NCBI GenBank assembly: GCA_022661535.1 | Contig: JAKULF010000003.1 | Coordinates: 868,001-932,000, forward strand | Direction of reading: 5' to 3' | Length of the DNA stretch: 64,000 nt | Source of the DNA: Eutypa lata | Taxonomy: Eukaryota > Ascomycota > Sordariomycetes > Xylariales > Diatrypaceae | The notes under the pieces: generated by a model | The model's database searches: none | What the model was told of the DNA's origin: nothing | The model's input: the letters and a program-made list of their open reading frames with translations, nothing else | Made by a program: the position numbers and the translations under genes | Shown: piece after piece, positions 23,725 to 34,663 of the stretch | Position numbering within the stretch: position 1 is the stretch's first letter | How the letters are laid out: each line of letters begins with the position of its first letter

Positions 23725-24845
23725 TTACTGGGACTTCTTGGCCTTCTTGGCCAACATTCTTTCGCGGCGGCGCTTGGAAGCCTCAGGGCCAGACTCGGTG
23801 TCTAGGCAGTAGTCCCACCATCTGAAGCTCGAAGCGTAGTTGCCGATGAACTTCTCGTGGTGAACGTCGTGGTGGTGCGCACCAGCCCAGAAGGGGAGGA
23901 AATGGTGCAGACTCCAGGGGAAATCATATCCGCTGTGCGAGTCGATAGCCTGGAATAGGCGACCGACGATCCACGTGTACATGGTGAACAGATGGAGGTC
24001 GCCGGTGAAAGATACCCAGAGAATAGGGCCTCCAACAGTTCCCAACGCGAGGAGCATAACTTCGATGGGCGAGGCGTACTCAGCAGCCAAACCGAACGGC
24101 GCAGAATAGGTGTGGTGGAGCTTGTGAATCATCTTGTAAAGAGGGCCGTAGTGCAGAGCTCGGTGGAACCAATAGTGCCAGGCATCCTCCATGATGAAGA
24201 AGACGGCGATGTGGAAAGCCATCTTGCCGAGCGAGGGGAAGGGGACACCGTAGTCCATGCCGAAGTAGGTTGCGATGGGGTGGAATAACCAGATTTGGGG
24301 GAGTTCGACAGTGAAATGGCTGAGAAGCACCAGGCTAGCGCATTCCCATTGTTCTCTCATGGTCGGTATTTTTTGCTATTCAGGTTGTTAGCAAACTCTG
24401 ATCCAGTCTACTAGATATACAACCCTTCCTGCTACCTACTTGTTGAAGTTTATATCTGTTGAACCATGGAATGGAATCAATGATCATCCAAGGTACTGAT
24501 CTGCCGAAATAGACAACCTCGTGCAAGACGAAGCTCATGATACCGGTAGCTAGTACATCGTTCTGCATCCAGAGATACCAAGCCTGTAAAATGGGGATTG
24601 TTTAGCCAGGGTTATCTTCTCGACTCGATTTCAGGGGTGAAACTAACCGCCCAGAGGCGCTCGACGATGTTGAGTTGAACATTGTATTTGGTGACTTCTT
24701 CGAGCACGTTCATGTAGGTATCGGGTTGGGTGAAAGCCCCCACGACTGTCGCGTTACTATGAAGCGAAAAGCTCGTCAGCATCGACGCGTCCGCATATCG
24801 CATAACTAGACGACTAAGGAACGAGGAGCAGACATACATCGACAT
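23725..24845 (-). CDS. ERG25: C-4 methylsterol oxidase Erg25
   Basis: ER-membrane non-haem di-iron enzyme that oxidises the C-4 methyl groups of 4,4-dimethylsterols in ergosterol biosynthesis. Exons: 24838-24845 (8 nt), 24648-24756, 24440-24583 and 23725-24375, giving 303 residues, normal for the family. The protein starts [11 protein letters not shown]. The three His boxes are complete: HYWFH at 154-158, HKLHH at 171-175 and HHHDVHH at 254-260. Hydrophobic spans flank them. The last four residues, KKSQ, fit a KKxx ER-retrieval signal. The first exon is only ATGTCGAT; the next exon begins TAACGCG and completes an isoleucine codon, which restores the family's NATVVGAF N-terminus. Diverges from NCA2 with 1.4 kb between the starts. 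Confidence 0.94.
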
Positions 24846-26252
24846 TTTGTATAAGATTGTACTGATTGGCTGGTATGGTTGGTCGGTTTCGATTGCTGTA
24901 ATAGCTGTTTGGACCTGGAAGTAGGTGTCCTCCGAAGTGAATGAGTGATGCTCCGGATCAGCCCCAACTCAACTCTTTTGCTTTCTATGAAATGAGTAAC
25001 AATTGAATGGGAAAAAAAAGGAAAAGGGACTCCTGGAATATTTCTATTGATAAAGAAGTGGAGGCAAGATTAAGATTAGATTTAAAGAGGTAAAAAGGTA
25101 GTCTGGTAGTATACCCATAGTATAGGGAGCTTGAAATTTGCTACAGAGATGTCGATCTCTGATTGGACTTAGGTCGTTCGACCAATCAATGAACTGCCAC
25201 TATAATGAGACCACCTGGAATTCGAGAATCCGAACAGGAGCCGGCCCCGCAAAGTTGCATGAACTGAGGTACGATGTACCTACCGGTGTCAATGTGGCGG
25301 CTTCGTATTCGGGTTCTACACTGTACGTACATTAGGTAGTACCCCTTTCTCACCCTTTCTCACCTTTTACCCTTCCTTGGCTTCTAAAAAGCTTCTTGAC
25401 CGTCAAGATGGCCAGACACTCACATGGCCAGATACTTGTGTGATAACCCACAAAAATGGGCTAGTGATAACATTTGAACGCAGGGTTTAACTAGCTACTC
25501 TAGAGGTACTTCGTACAGTCTCTGAAGGTTCGGCATTTCTATGAATGCTTACCTAAGTGCTCAGATTAGGTAGTCAGCAGTCAGGTAAGTGTTACAGGCT
25601 TGTAACCAGCTGCCAGCTAGCGAATTGTCGCTACCAATAAACTCCCAAAGACGACTTGACGACTCACAACGCATCATTGGAGACTGGAGTTAACCTCCGC
25701 CTGCCAAGTTTGTGTGCGACGTTTATTAGTAACCTTTTAAGGGCTTTCGTCCATTTATGACCTCATTATGCCTCTACCTGATATGTGTAACGTGCAGAGC
25801 TAGGCAGGTAGAGAAAGTAACTTCAATGTTGATAGCCTTACGTCAAAAGTAAACAAATCTAGTTGTATGCATTTAGCTTAGGTATTCCCAGTTCACCATA
25901 CAAGCTATAGAACATTGCTTGCTGTGCTGCCGCACTGCCTGGCAGGTCAATAAGTTAGATAATTTGTGCATCAGCCCATTCATTCATCGGATATCAAAAA
26001 TATTAGTCGATTCTGCTCTCTTTTTGGAACGCCCACACTTTTTTCTCGACCGATTTAGGCCCCGTCGTCATCTCGAGCAGCCCTGCCCAAAAAAAGGTCT
26101 TCCCGGTTCCCGTCTATCATGTCATGATCACGCCACTAAAATTAAGCGTACGACTATCTCCAGATTCTGACACCCCAGCACCTAGCACCCAGCACCCCTG
26201 AGCAACACCAACGCTACATCTGGATTATCTCTCTAGAACCCTATTCGTAACC
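24846..26252. promoter_or_regulatory. Divergent upstream region, ERG25 / NCA2
   Basis: A 1.4-kb gap between two divergent starts, with no credible coding region. Direct repeats CTCACC and TTACC occur near 25350-25380. The role as promoter space is inferred; no sterol-response element was assigned. Confidence 0.4.
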
Positions 26253-28324
26253 ATGTCGGTAGTGGCAGAGTAAGTCCTTGCCTTTGTACATACACATCTG
26301 CGTAATGTCTATGAGCTGATTCGGCTTACACGGCTTCCAGTCAAGTACGGCGCTTAGATGCGCAACTAGATCGTATACCTTTCAGCCACCTGGCAAGTAG
26401 TGATGATGGAGAACTTGCCTCGCAAGGAGCCGCAGACCTGGACAGCCCGCGAGTCAAAGACTTGTTACGGGTGATCAAGACGCTGTCGACGGGTTCAGCC
26501 TCGCAGTCTCGTCTCCCGCCGTGGCAGTTGCAGAGTCTTCTATCGCAATCAAAATTATTATCAGAGCATGGTGATAAGTTCACTACAAATCAATACGAAT
26601 CTGAGCTCGAATGGTTACTAGTGAGCAAGGCTACTGTCCAAACATATGGTGTCATCCTAGACGCCCTGTTAGATCAGATTACACCCCTGAGCAACCACAT
26701 TTGGTATTATGATGAAATTCTGTCTTCTCCGACTTATGGCACCCTTTACATGGTACAGACGTCACCGTACCGGCTATGGACTTGGACTCTAGATATATAT
26801 GAGGAGAGCAAGGTTCGGTTACAGCACTATACTCAGGGCCGTCTGTCTGCTGAGAGCACAGAGGGCGGGGAAAGCCAGGAACCCCAACCCAGTGGATTCA
26901 CCCAGAGATGGCATCAATTCTATGCCATTGTCCGGGAGAGCATAAAGGAGAGATCCCTGGCTAATGTTCAGCGAAGAATCATGTCACCGGTTGCTCTAGC
27001 TCGCGCCGAGGCACGTAACAAGCAAGACCGGCTAAGAAAACTTAGAGAATTGACAGCCAGTAGCCTTGGCGTTCTGATTGACGAGGCGTTGATGTTCGAA
27101 GGCCTCAAAACAAATGAGAAGAGTGACCTGATCATGTCTGCCGCGCAGGAATGGAAAGGCGTCGTGGAGAGAAGTGCTGCCTTGATGGACATGGTACTCA
27201 GGGACGCTCTGGTTCTGGACGATGATGTTGCCGAGTTTGAAGACAAGGTGTTCGCCGGTGTCGATGAAGACCCAGAGTTGGCTATTTCATCCGAGGACGA
27301 CGAAGCAAGTCGACCTGCTATAGTAGCGAGAAGACTCCATCGTCTCCTCACAATACATGCACCTGAGCATAGAGCAGCCGTTGAAACGTTAGTCGCCGAG
27401 AACGGGCGACCATCTAGGCTTGTGCGGTACTGGCTACCGGCTACTGCCCTTCTACTCTCCTCCAGCACCATCCTCCGGATCGTTGTCAATAGACGGCAAG
27501 AAATCCTTCAATGGGTACAGGATTTCGGTGTCACGGTCCGGGATTTCTGGTTCAACTGGGTAGTCGAACCTGTCCGCAAGGTTATCGGCACCATCCGCCA
27601 TGATTCCAATAGTGAGATAGCCATTATGAGTAAGGATAGCCTTAAGGCGGATAGGGAGAGCTTGGAACGCATGGTGGTAGACTTCGCCATCGACAAGCCG
27701 TCTGCCGCAACAGGAGAATCATCGCTCTCGGAAACACAAGTCGCGGAGATCAGAGCTAAGGTCAAGGAAGGTGATCTGACGCCGGTACTTCGCGCTTACG
27801 AGAAAGACCTGCGAAGCCCCTTCAAGGGGACGGTAAGAGGCGATCTGGTGCGGACGTTGCTTATCCAGGTGCAAAAGACCAAGGTCGATGTCGAGGTTGC
27901 TATGAGTGGCATTGACGCCCTCCTGAAAAGCCAAGAGCTCGTCTTCGGCTTCGTGGGCTTGACCCCGGGCATTCTCGTGTCGATCGGGGTAATGCAGTAC
28001 CTCCGAGGAGCGTTCGGTGGTAGGAAGGGCCTCAACCAGAGCCGAAGGGCTAGGAGATGCGTCCGCGTCCTGCGCAACATCGACCGCATCCTGTCCGAAG
28101 CTCTCGCCTCCCCTCCGCAGAACAACGTCCTCCAGTATAAGGACCACGGTATGCTGATCAGCGAGATTCACGTTCTCCGCCGCCTCGCGCGCAAGATCAT
28201 CCCGGGCGACATCGAGAAGGAGTTCCTAGAAGATCTGGACGACCTCGCTAACCTCAAGGGCATCGGGTCCCAAGTTCGGGCTCTAGAAAGGATCCGCTGG
28301 GCCTATTCCAAGTATTTGACATAG
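26253..28324 (+). CDS. NCA2: Nca2-family mitochondrial membrane protein
   Basis: Nca2 (nuclear control of ATPase 2) is a mitochondrial protein needed in yeast for correct expression of the mtDNA-encoded ATP synthase subunits Atp6/Atp8. Exon 1 (26253-26269) codes MSVVA plus two bases; exon 2 is 26341-28324. The total is 666 residues (yeast 616). The long N-terminal half is helical and charged, with MVQTSPYRLWTWTLDIYEES. Two hydrophobic segments are visible, YWLPATALLLSSSTILRIVV and GFVGLTPGILVSIGVMQYL, flanking the NCA2 domain. The C-terminus has the RRCVRVLRNIDRIL block. A 17-nt first exon is required to supply the ATG, because exon 2 is open upstream to its acceptor but has no start codon until residue about 70. 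Confidence 0.9.
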
Positions 28325-29730
28325 TGACATAGCGACATACATAGCTTTTGTCATATCAGGGCGCTTCAGGAAAACGGGTAGCGAGTTTAGTTGCTGCTTA
28401 TATGGACCAGATAAATACTGATTAGTGGAAAGGTTGTCTCAACTAGGCATCTTCGTTGGCTCCAGCTATCATTTGAGCCAACTTAGCGAAATGCACTCGA
28501 GCAATTCTTGCCACAAGCGATCAAACCTAAGTTCAAAATGCTACAAGATTGAATAAACAGTGGTTATAGCTAAAGGGAATTGATAAATACTTCGTAAGCC
28601 TGACCGCCTCCCAGTTATCAAGGAGCTTGGACGGGTCTGGTAGCATCAGGGGCCACCCACCTCCCTCCGAGTCAAGGTATTGCAGTGCCTATCAATGCGG
28701 ACTTAAGATAACGACACCCTCTATCAGGCAGCTGTTTTTCTTTTTAAGTTCAAGCTATCTTAGTTATCTGGTAATGAATGAATGTACTTAAGGTACTTAA
28801 GGTAGGTAGCCTGGTAGTCTACATAACTACCACATTAGTGGCATCTCTGGTCACATCTGTCCCCTGAAACTGAACTGACTTGGAATCTTGGAAGCCACTG
28901 GATAGGCTACACTTGACCTCCTGTGATTGGGTACCTGGAGTTTTTGTTGCAATAACAAATCTCTGCCTACATGTACTTAACTACCTACTGGTGAAGCCAA
29001 TCAACCAACGCACCCCTTTCATCTCATTTGTGTATCTTCATCTGAAGTCTCAATTGAAGTGCATTACAATAGAACATTTTCGCCCTTGGGGGCCTACTGA
29101 ATGTCTGGTGTATGTAAGTATTGTGCATAGAATAGAAGGAGTACCACTTGCTTGTATTGTCAAAATATTACCTAATAACAAGTTACCTGATACATAGAAT
29201 TGTCATCTATTTGATCGCCTGCTTCGTCATCTGACTGTTAGAAGCATTATGACCAGTACAAGTTAAGTTAGACCGCATCTGATAAATACATAACTGCGCC
29301 TCTACTAAGTACTGAACTGTATGTATGTAGTTAGTTACCTAGTTACATTTATTACCTGTTCAGTCAGTCAGTCAGTCAACCGGTAAAGGTGTATCTATCT
29401 ATCTGGCTGGGCGTATCACCACTATCATCACCACCCCAAATCTACCTCTTTGACTAGTCACTTACCAACCCTTTTTTCTAAAACTTAGAACCTCGTGACA
29501 AACTTCAATCACACATCGACTTGAGAGAGATTTCCCACGAATTCCTCCGTCGACCAAGAAATCAGGCTTTCTATTGCCTACTAATTTCATTTAGAGACCA
29601 CACAACGAACACGTCCTTAACTACATACATACACACATACATTACATTCCTACCTACCTACCTACCTGCGTGCCTACCTAATCTATAGACTCCTTCGATC
29701 GTCTGCGACGAGCGCCATAATTCCTTCAAG
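28325..29730. other. Intergenic, NCA2 / SEC4
   Basis: Contains NCA2 3' flank and SEC4 promoter/leader. There is a CAGT run near 29370 and a (CTAC)n stretch at 29651-29680, inside the probable SEC4 5' leader. No gene seen. Confidence 0.5.
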
Positions 29731-30757
29731 ATGTCGGGTAACCGGAACTACGATTTCTTAGTATGTCGAACGCCAGCCTTATCGCTCGCTTCCTTTTCCT
29801 CTTGTTACCATACGAAAACCGATGATATACCATAATTATGTGCCCTTCATCCTGCAACACACCCCGCGGGCATAAGCCCCCTAGCCTTATGGTGTCGTGA
29901 ACTACCTACATTCAAAGAAAGATCGATCGTGTGTGATGGCTAACGAAAGGGGCATCTCTCCCCCCATCCCAACTAGATCAAACTCCTCTTAATTGGCGAC
30001 TCTGGCGTTGGGAAGTCATGCTGTTTGCTACGGTTCAGCGAGGACTCGTTCACGCCGTCCTTCATCACGACCATCGGCATCGATTTTAAGATCCGTACTA
30101 TCGAGCTCGATGGCAAGCGCGTCAAGTTGCAGATCTGGGATACGGCCGGCCAAGAGCGATTCCGCACCATCACGACAGCCTATTACCGTGGCGCGATGGG
30201 CATTCTTCTTGTTTACGACGTTACGGATCAGAGGTCTTTTGACAGTGAGGCTTCCTCTTCTCGTTTACTTACTCCCTATATCCACCCCCTGGTTTCCCGC
30301 CTCTCCTCCCCACCCTCGTCTACCTAGCTTGCTGCTATCTACTAGATTTTGCATCATGGAATGGAATATAAGCGAGGAGCTACAGAAATTACGTCGAATA
30401 AAACGATGGTGCGGATACATGCTAACTTTTGAACCACCTCCAGACATCCGAACATGGTTCGCCAACGTGGAGCAACACGCGACCGAGGGTGTCAACAAGA
30501 TCCTGATCGGCAACAAGTGCGACTGGGAGGAGAAGCGTGTCGTTTCCACGGAGCAGGGCGAGGAGCTCGCCCGCGAGCTGGGCATCCCTTTCCTCGAGGT
30601 CTCGGCCAAGAGCAACATCAACATCGACAAGGCCTTCTACAGCCTGGCCGCCGATATCAAGAAGCGCATCGTGGACACCTCCAAGACAGAGACCACCACG
30701 TCCAACGTAAACGTCGGCCAGTCGGAAAGCAGCGGTGGGCTCGGGAAGTGCTGTTAA
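29731..30757 (+). CDS. SEC4: Rab GTPase of the Sec4/Rab8 class
   Basis: Controls docking of post-Golgi secretory vesicles at the plasma membrane through the exocyst; in filamentous fungi it is concentrated at hyphal tips. Exons: 29731-29760, 29977-30244 and 30444-30757, giving 203 residues. The G motifs are all present: P-loop GDSGVGKS at 17-24, switch I with [10 protein letters not shown], switch [21 protein letters not shown] (DTAGQE at 65-70), NKCD at 123-126 and SAK at 153-155. The C-terminal Cys-Cys (GLGKCC) is the double geranylgeranylation site. The N-terminus [10 protein letters not shown] ends at an intron, as in related fungal genes. The long open frame starting at 29993 is in another frame in its first half and is a shadow. 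Paralogous Ypt1 has different switch-flanking residues, so the Sec4/Rab8 assignment is favoured. Confidence 0.93.
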
Positions 30758-32082
30758 GGAAGAGAAGTGTGCCTTTTTGAGGGCGACGGGGTGGGAGTCG
30801 AGTAGTCGAGAAGAAGGGAAGAAGGGAAATGCTCGAAACCCTTGGGAGCAGCACAACACCCAAGCGGCAAACTGATACACTGACCTGGGGACCTGATAGA
30901 GCGTTTTATTTTTATTTTTGTGTGTGGATCCTGCGCTGCGAAATAAGCATGGCATTCAAGAAGTCGAGGATTATGGCCGGCCGGTTGGCTGGCTGGTGGC
31001 TATGTGAGCACAGCATCGACACGACACAGCCAAACAAACTACTACCGAAAGGCAGGAAATCAAGTAGAAACTACCTATGTCACAAACATACATCGGGGCT
31101 GCTGTGTTGGACTGGACAAACGACACATCTTTTTTTTGGTTTGCTTGAACGGGGGAAATTTACGATTAATCAAGTTCATGCGAAACTAAAGGAGCGGCGT
31201 TCTTTTTTGTTTGTTTGTTTGTTCCTAACAAAAAAGCAGCTAAGCTAGGTGGCTGATTTCCGGTCTATTATTATTACTACTATTACTACTACTACAACTA
31301 CTACTCTGATAGATGGAGGTGGAGAGATAGAGAGGGAAAGAGAGAGAGTGTGTGTGTGAGAGAGAGACAGAAAGGGAGAGAAGATCGGGAACGCACGTAT
31401 GTACGAATGAAACGGGATCATGTGTTGCGTGTGTGTTTTTCTTCTTGTTGCTTGCTGCTGCTCGTATAGGCCAAGAAAGGGGCAAGGCAAAAAGAGAGCA
31501 GCAACGCACAAAGCTGATGGTTCCAGAAAGCGAAAGAGTGAAAAGAGAGCAAATATCTTGGCGGAGTTTGGGTTGATATTGGGTCTAATACACACATCTT
31601 TCTTCTTCGTCTTCGTCTTCCTCTTCCTCAACAGTAGACATCCGAAACTTGTGTTCTTTTTTTCCCTTCAGTAGTGTTTTATAGGCCGGTTTGCGTGATC
31701 GTTGTTAGTAAGAAAGTTTCACTCGTCTCGTCTCGTCTCGTTCGTTCTGTTTTCAATGAGCTGTGAACTTGACGTATTATTTATTAATGGGTGCCCCTGG
31801 AACACTGGCGGGCTCGATTTGTTTTGGTTCATTCAGACTACTACTATCTATAATTACATCATATTGAAGGTGGCGCTGGCTATTCTGTATGCTGGATAGA
31901 GATTCATTCCTCCATATGTCGTTGTAGGTGTATACATACATACATACATACATACATACATACATACATACATACATACATACATACATACATACATACA
32001 TACATACATACATACATACATACATACATACATACATACATACATACATACAATTAAAATTAAAGCTTTTGTCTTTCTCTCA
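30758..32082. other. Tail-to-tail region with the (TACA)n array
   Basis: Lies between the SEC4 stop and the stop of the minus-strand unknown gene. It holds ACT/ATT trinucleotide stretches near 31265-31305, a GA-rich purine tract at 31310-31380, pyrimidine tracts near 31595-31680 and the (TACA)n array. No gene seen. Confidence 0.6.
31933..32053. repeat. (TACA)n microsatellite, about 30 uninterrupted copies
   Basis: The longest tandem repeat in the window: about 120 bp of perfect TACA tetranucleotide. It ends 30 bp from the stop codon of the minus-strand gene at 32083, so it is almost certainly transcribed in that gene's 3' UTR. It also creates long open frames on both strands that are artefacts. 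Confidence 0.97.
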
Positions 32083-33966
32083 TCACCAGAGCACCGAAGC
32101 GTTCACCACCCTACTTTCCTCCCAGTGTGGTGCCTTGTTGTTCTTGTCCTGCTGCTGCTGCCCCCCCGTCCGCAGCACCAGCTCCCGTCGGTGCCAACAC
32201 CGGACGAACCGCCGGGCCTCGGCCTCGTCCGCGAACGAGATCACGAACCGCGAGTACCGCCTGTATTTCCTCTCCACGTTCTCGATCTCCTTTCTATCCT
32301 CCGGGAGCGTGGCCGCGGGCGGCGCTTTGTTACTACTACTACCACCACTATTAGAACTATCGCCAGCGCTGCTGCTGCTGCTGCTGCTGCTACTATTAGT
32401 GGTAGTAGTACTAGTGTTGTTACTAGTTTTCTTCTTCAAAACCGCCGCCACGGCCTGATCGCTGTACTGACTACTCCTGCCCTTCCCCAGAGGCAGGACC
32501 CCCCTGACGCTGCTCTTGATGCCATCGCCGTGGTCCCCGCCGAGGCCCACCACCCGCCACGCCAAGTTCCGCTCCACGCCGTCTTCCTCGATGGCGTGCC
32601 GCAGCGCCCCGGGCGTCGCGAGCCCGTCGCCGCCGCTGCTGTTGCCGTCGACTGTCAGCAGCACGAGGAATAGCTTGTTGTTGTGCGCTCCTGGTGCGGG
32701 TGGTGGTGGTGGTGGTGGTGGTGTTGCTACGGATGACGAATCTGAGCTCGAGGGAGAGGATGGGGATGGGGATGAGGCATCTTGTTGTTGCTGTTGTTGT
32801 TGTTGTGGTGGTGGTGGTTGTGGCGACTGCTGTAAAAGCCGCGCCCCCAGTGCTTCCACCCACGACATGCCCCGCGGCGCCGCGCCCTGCATGCGGAGAC
32901 GCCGTGCGTAGGCGGAGCGCGGATAGTCATCGAGCTGAAGGTAGTGGCGCTGCGAGGGCAGGACGAGGGTGAAGGAGCTGAGGGTGGGTTCGGGATCTTC
33001 GCCGCCGTCGTCGAACTTCTCCCTCCGAGCCCTTGTTTTCTTTCGTAGCTTTTCTAATACTGGCGATGAAAAAGAGGAAGAGGAAGAGGAAGAGGAGGAA
33101 AATGGGGAGGAGGGCCCGAGCGCCGCTGTCGTCGCCGCCGTCGGACCCCACATCGCTTTCTTGCCTAGCTTCCACAGCCGGAACACCTCGAGGCTGTACG
33201 CCGCTGCCGACGCCCGGCTGTCGAAGAGTATGTAGTAGAAGTCGAGCGGCTCGAGGGTGTCCGGGTCGCGGGCTTGGATCACTACGTGAGAGGGGTTGGT
33301 TTGTTAGTTTGAATGTTCTGAAAGAGACGGGGGCGGGCGGAGGCAAATGATCCGGTCTGTGGGTGCAGAGTATATATGTATGCAAGGAAATATAAGTTTT
33401 GAAAGAGAGAGAGAGGGGAAAGTAATACCTTTGAGAATCCCGCTCACCCACCCCTCCACGTGTCGCCCCTTGACGCCCAGGCGCAGGAAGTCGCTCTCCA
33501 TGAGGTTCTTGCTCGCCGCCGAAAGGACTAGCATACACGCGGCTCGAGGGACGGCGGAGGACTGTTCGCCAAATAGTTCATCGTCTACATCCAGTCCCTC
33601 GGGGACGTCCATGACGTCGGGCGGCTCCTCTAACAGCTGGGACGCCCAGCGGCTCTGTTGCGTGTCGTCGAGCGGTGGTGATCGGGCATTCCTTTTCTTC
33701 TCTTCGGGGAAGAGCTCCTCGTAAAGGCTGGTCTTCTTCTCTTCCGGTTGCTGCTGCTGCTGCTGCTGCTGCTGATCATCGTCTTGTTGCGGACGGCTGT
33801 CGCTGTCCTTATGGTCGTTGTCGTCGCCGTTATCCCGTTGAAGCTTGCCGCTACTACCGTGGAATAGTAGCCTCCCCGCGAAAGCGGCAGGAGACCATGG
33901 TGGTGTTCGCGACCATACTGGAGCTACGGAGCGCGAGAGTGGTCGCTGTAGCCGTCGGAGGAGCAT
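32083..33966 (-). CDS. Unrecognised protein with mitochondrial-like N-terminus and homopolymer tracts
   Basis: I do not recognise the family. Two exons (33429-33966 and 32083-33281) join in frame through a GT-AG intron, giving 578 residues. The first 40 residues (MLLRRLQRPLSRSVAPVWSR and on) have Arg and no acids, like a mitochondrial presequence. Conserved-looking blocks occur at SLYEELFPEEKK, VKGRHVEGWVSGILK, LDFYYILFDSRASAAAYSLEVFRLWK and YRRYSRFVISFADEAEARRFVRCWHRR. The last of these looks like the end of an RRM-like alpha/beta fold, but I cannot confirm it. Between them lie poly-Gln, poly-Ser, poly-Pro and Ser/Thr/Asn runs coded by pure trinucleotide repeats. The blocks suggest a mitochondrial RNA- or ribosome-associated protein; this is a guess. 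Diverges from AFG2 (697 bp). Confidence 0.72.
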
Positions 33967-34663
33967 GGGGCGACGAGGTGTGGTGCTGTCCGGCGCATCG
34001 CATTCGGGGGACTGAATATTTCGGTTTGTTCGAAATAGCGTCCAGTTTAGTTAAATTCCCTATTAAATGGATGCGGGCCAATAGATACGAGTCTTTTTTT
34101 TCTCTTAGGCCCCCCCACTTGTACGCTATTAGGGACAGTGCTTGTGTACTGTATGGTCCTACCTACAGGTCTTCAAGGTGTACTAGAATGGAGTTATCAC
34201 GTCGAAGCTCTCAGCAGGTAGAATGCTATGAATCCTAGTTATATATAGCTTCGATCAGAAAATATAGTCGCCTACTAATCACATTCAAACATTGACTTTA
34301 TTATATTTAGTTATACCAACTCCGAAGTCTGGCTTTGATTCTATCCAGCGACTTCTACAGTGTGATCAATCACTGAGTGTCGGTACCTGACACTGTATAG
34401 ACATCACTCACTACCAAGTTGCAGCTTGTAGAGCGAAAGGTTGAGGTTACAGAGGCTCAAATTCAATATAAAATTCGAAATATTCTTGGATAATAGAAAC
34501 ATAATAAATATGGGGTATTCTTGCCGAAGAAAAGTATACTAACTAATGCCCAAGTTGAGGGACAAAGTGAAGTTTTAGACAAGAGCGAAAGGATATTTCC
34601 CCACAGATTATACAATACCGTAGGAGCAGGATATGTATATATGAATTTTCACGATCATCAACC
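33967..34663. promoter_or_regulatory. Divergent upstream region, unknown gene / AFG2
   Basis: A gap of 697 bp between two divergent starts, AT-rich in its right half. No open frame with support. The promoter role is inferred from position. Confidence 0.4.

Noticed and set aside
29993..30757. A 254-codon frame starting at 29993 over SEC4
   Set aside because: Its first half is out of frame with the P-loop and switch motifs and it reads through an intron; the three-exon model restores the whole Rab sequence.
31777..32458. Open frames of MYVC and YIHT repeats on both strands
   Set aside because: They are translations of the perfect TACA array and are not genes.
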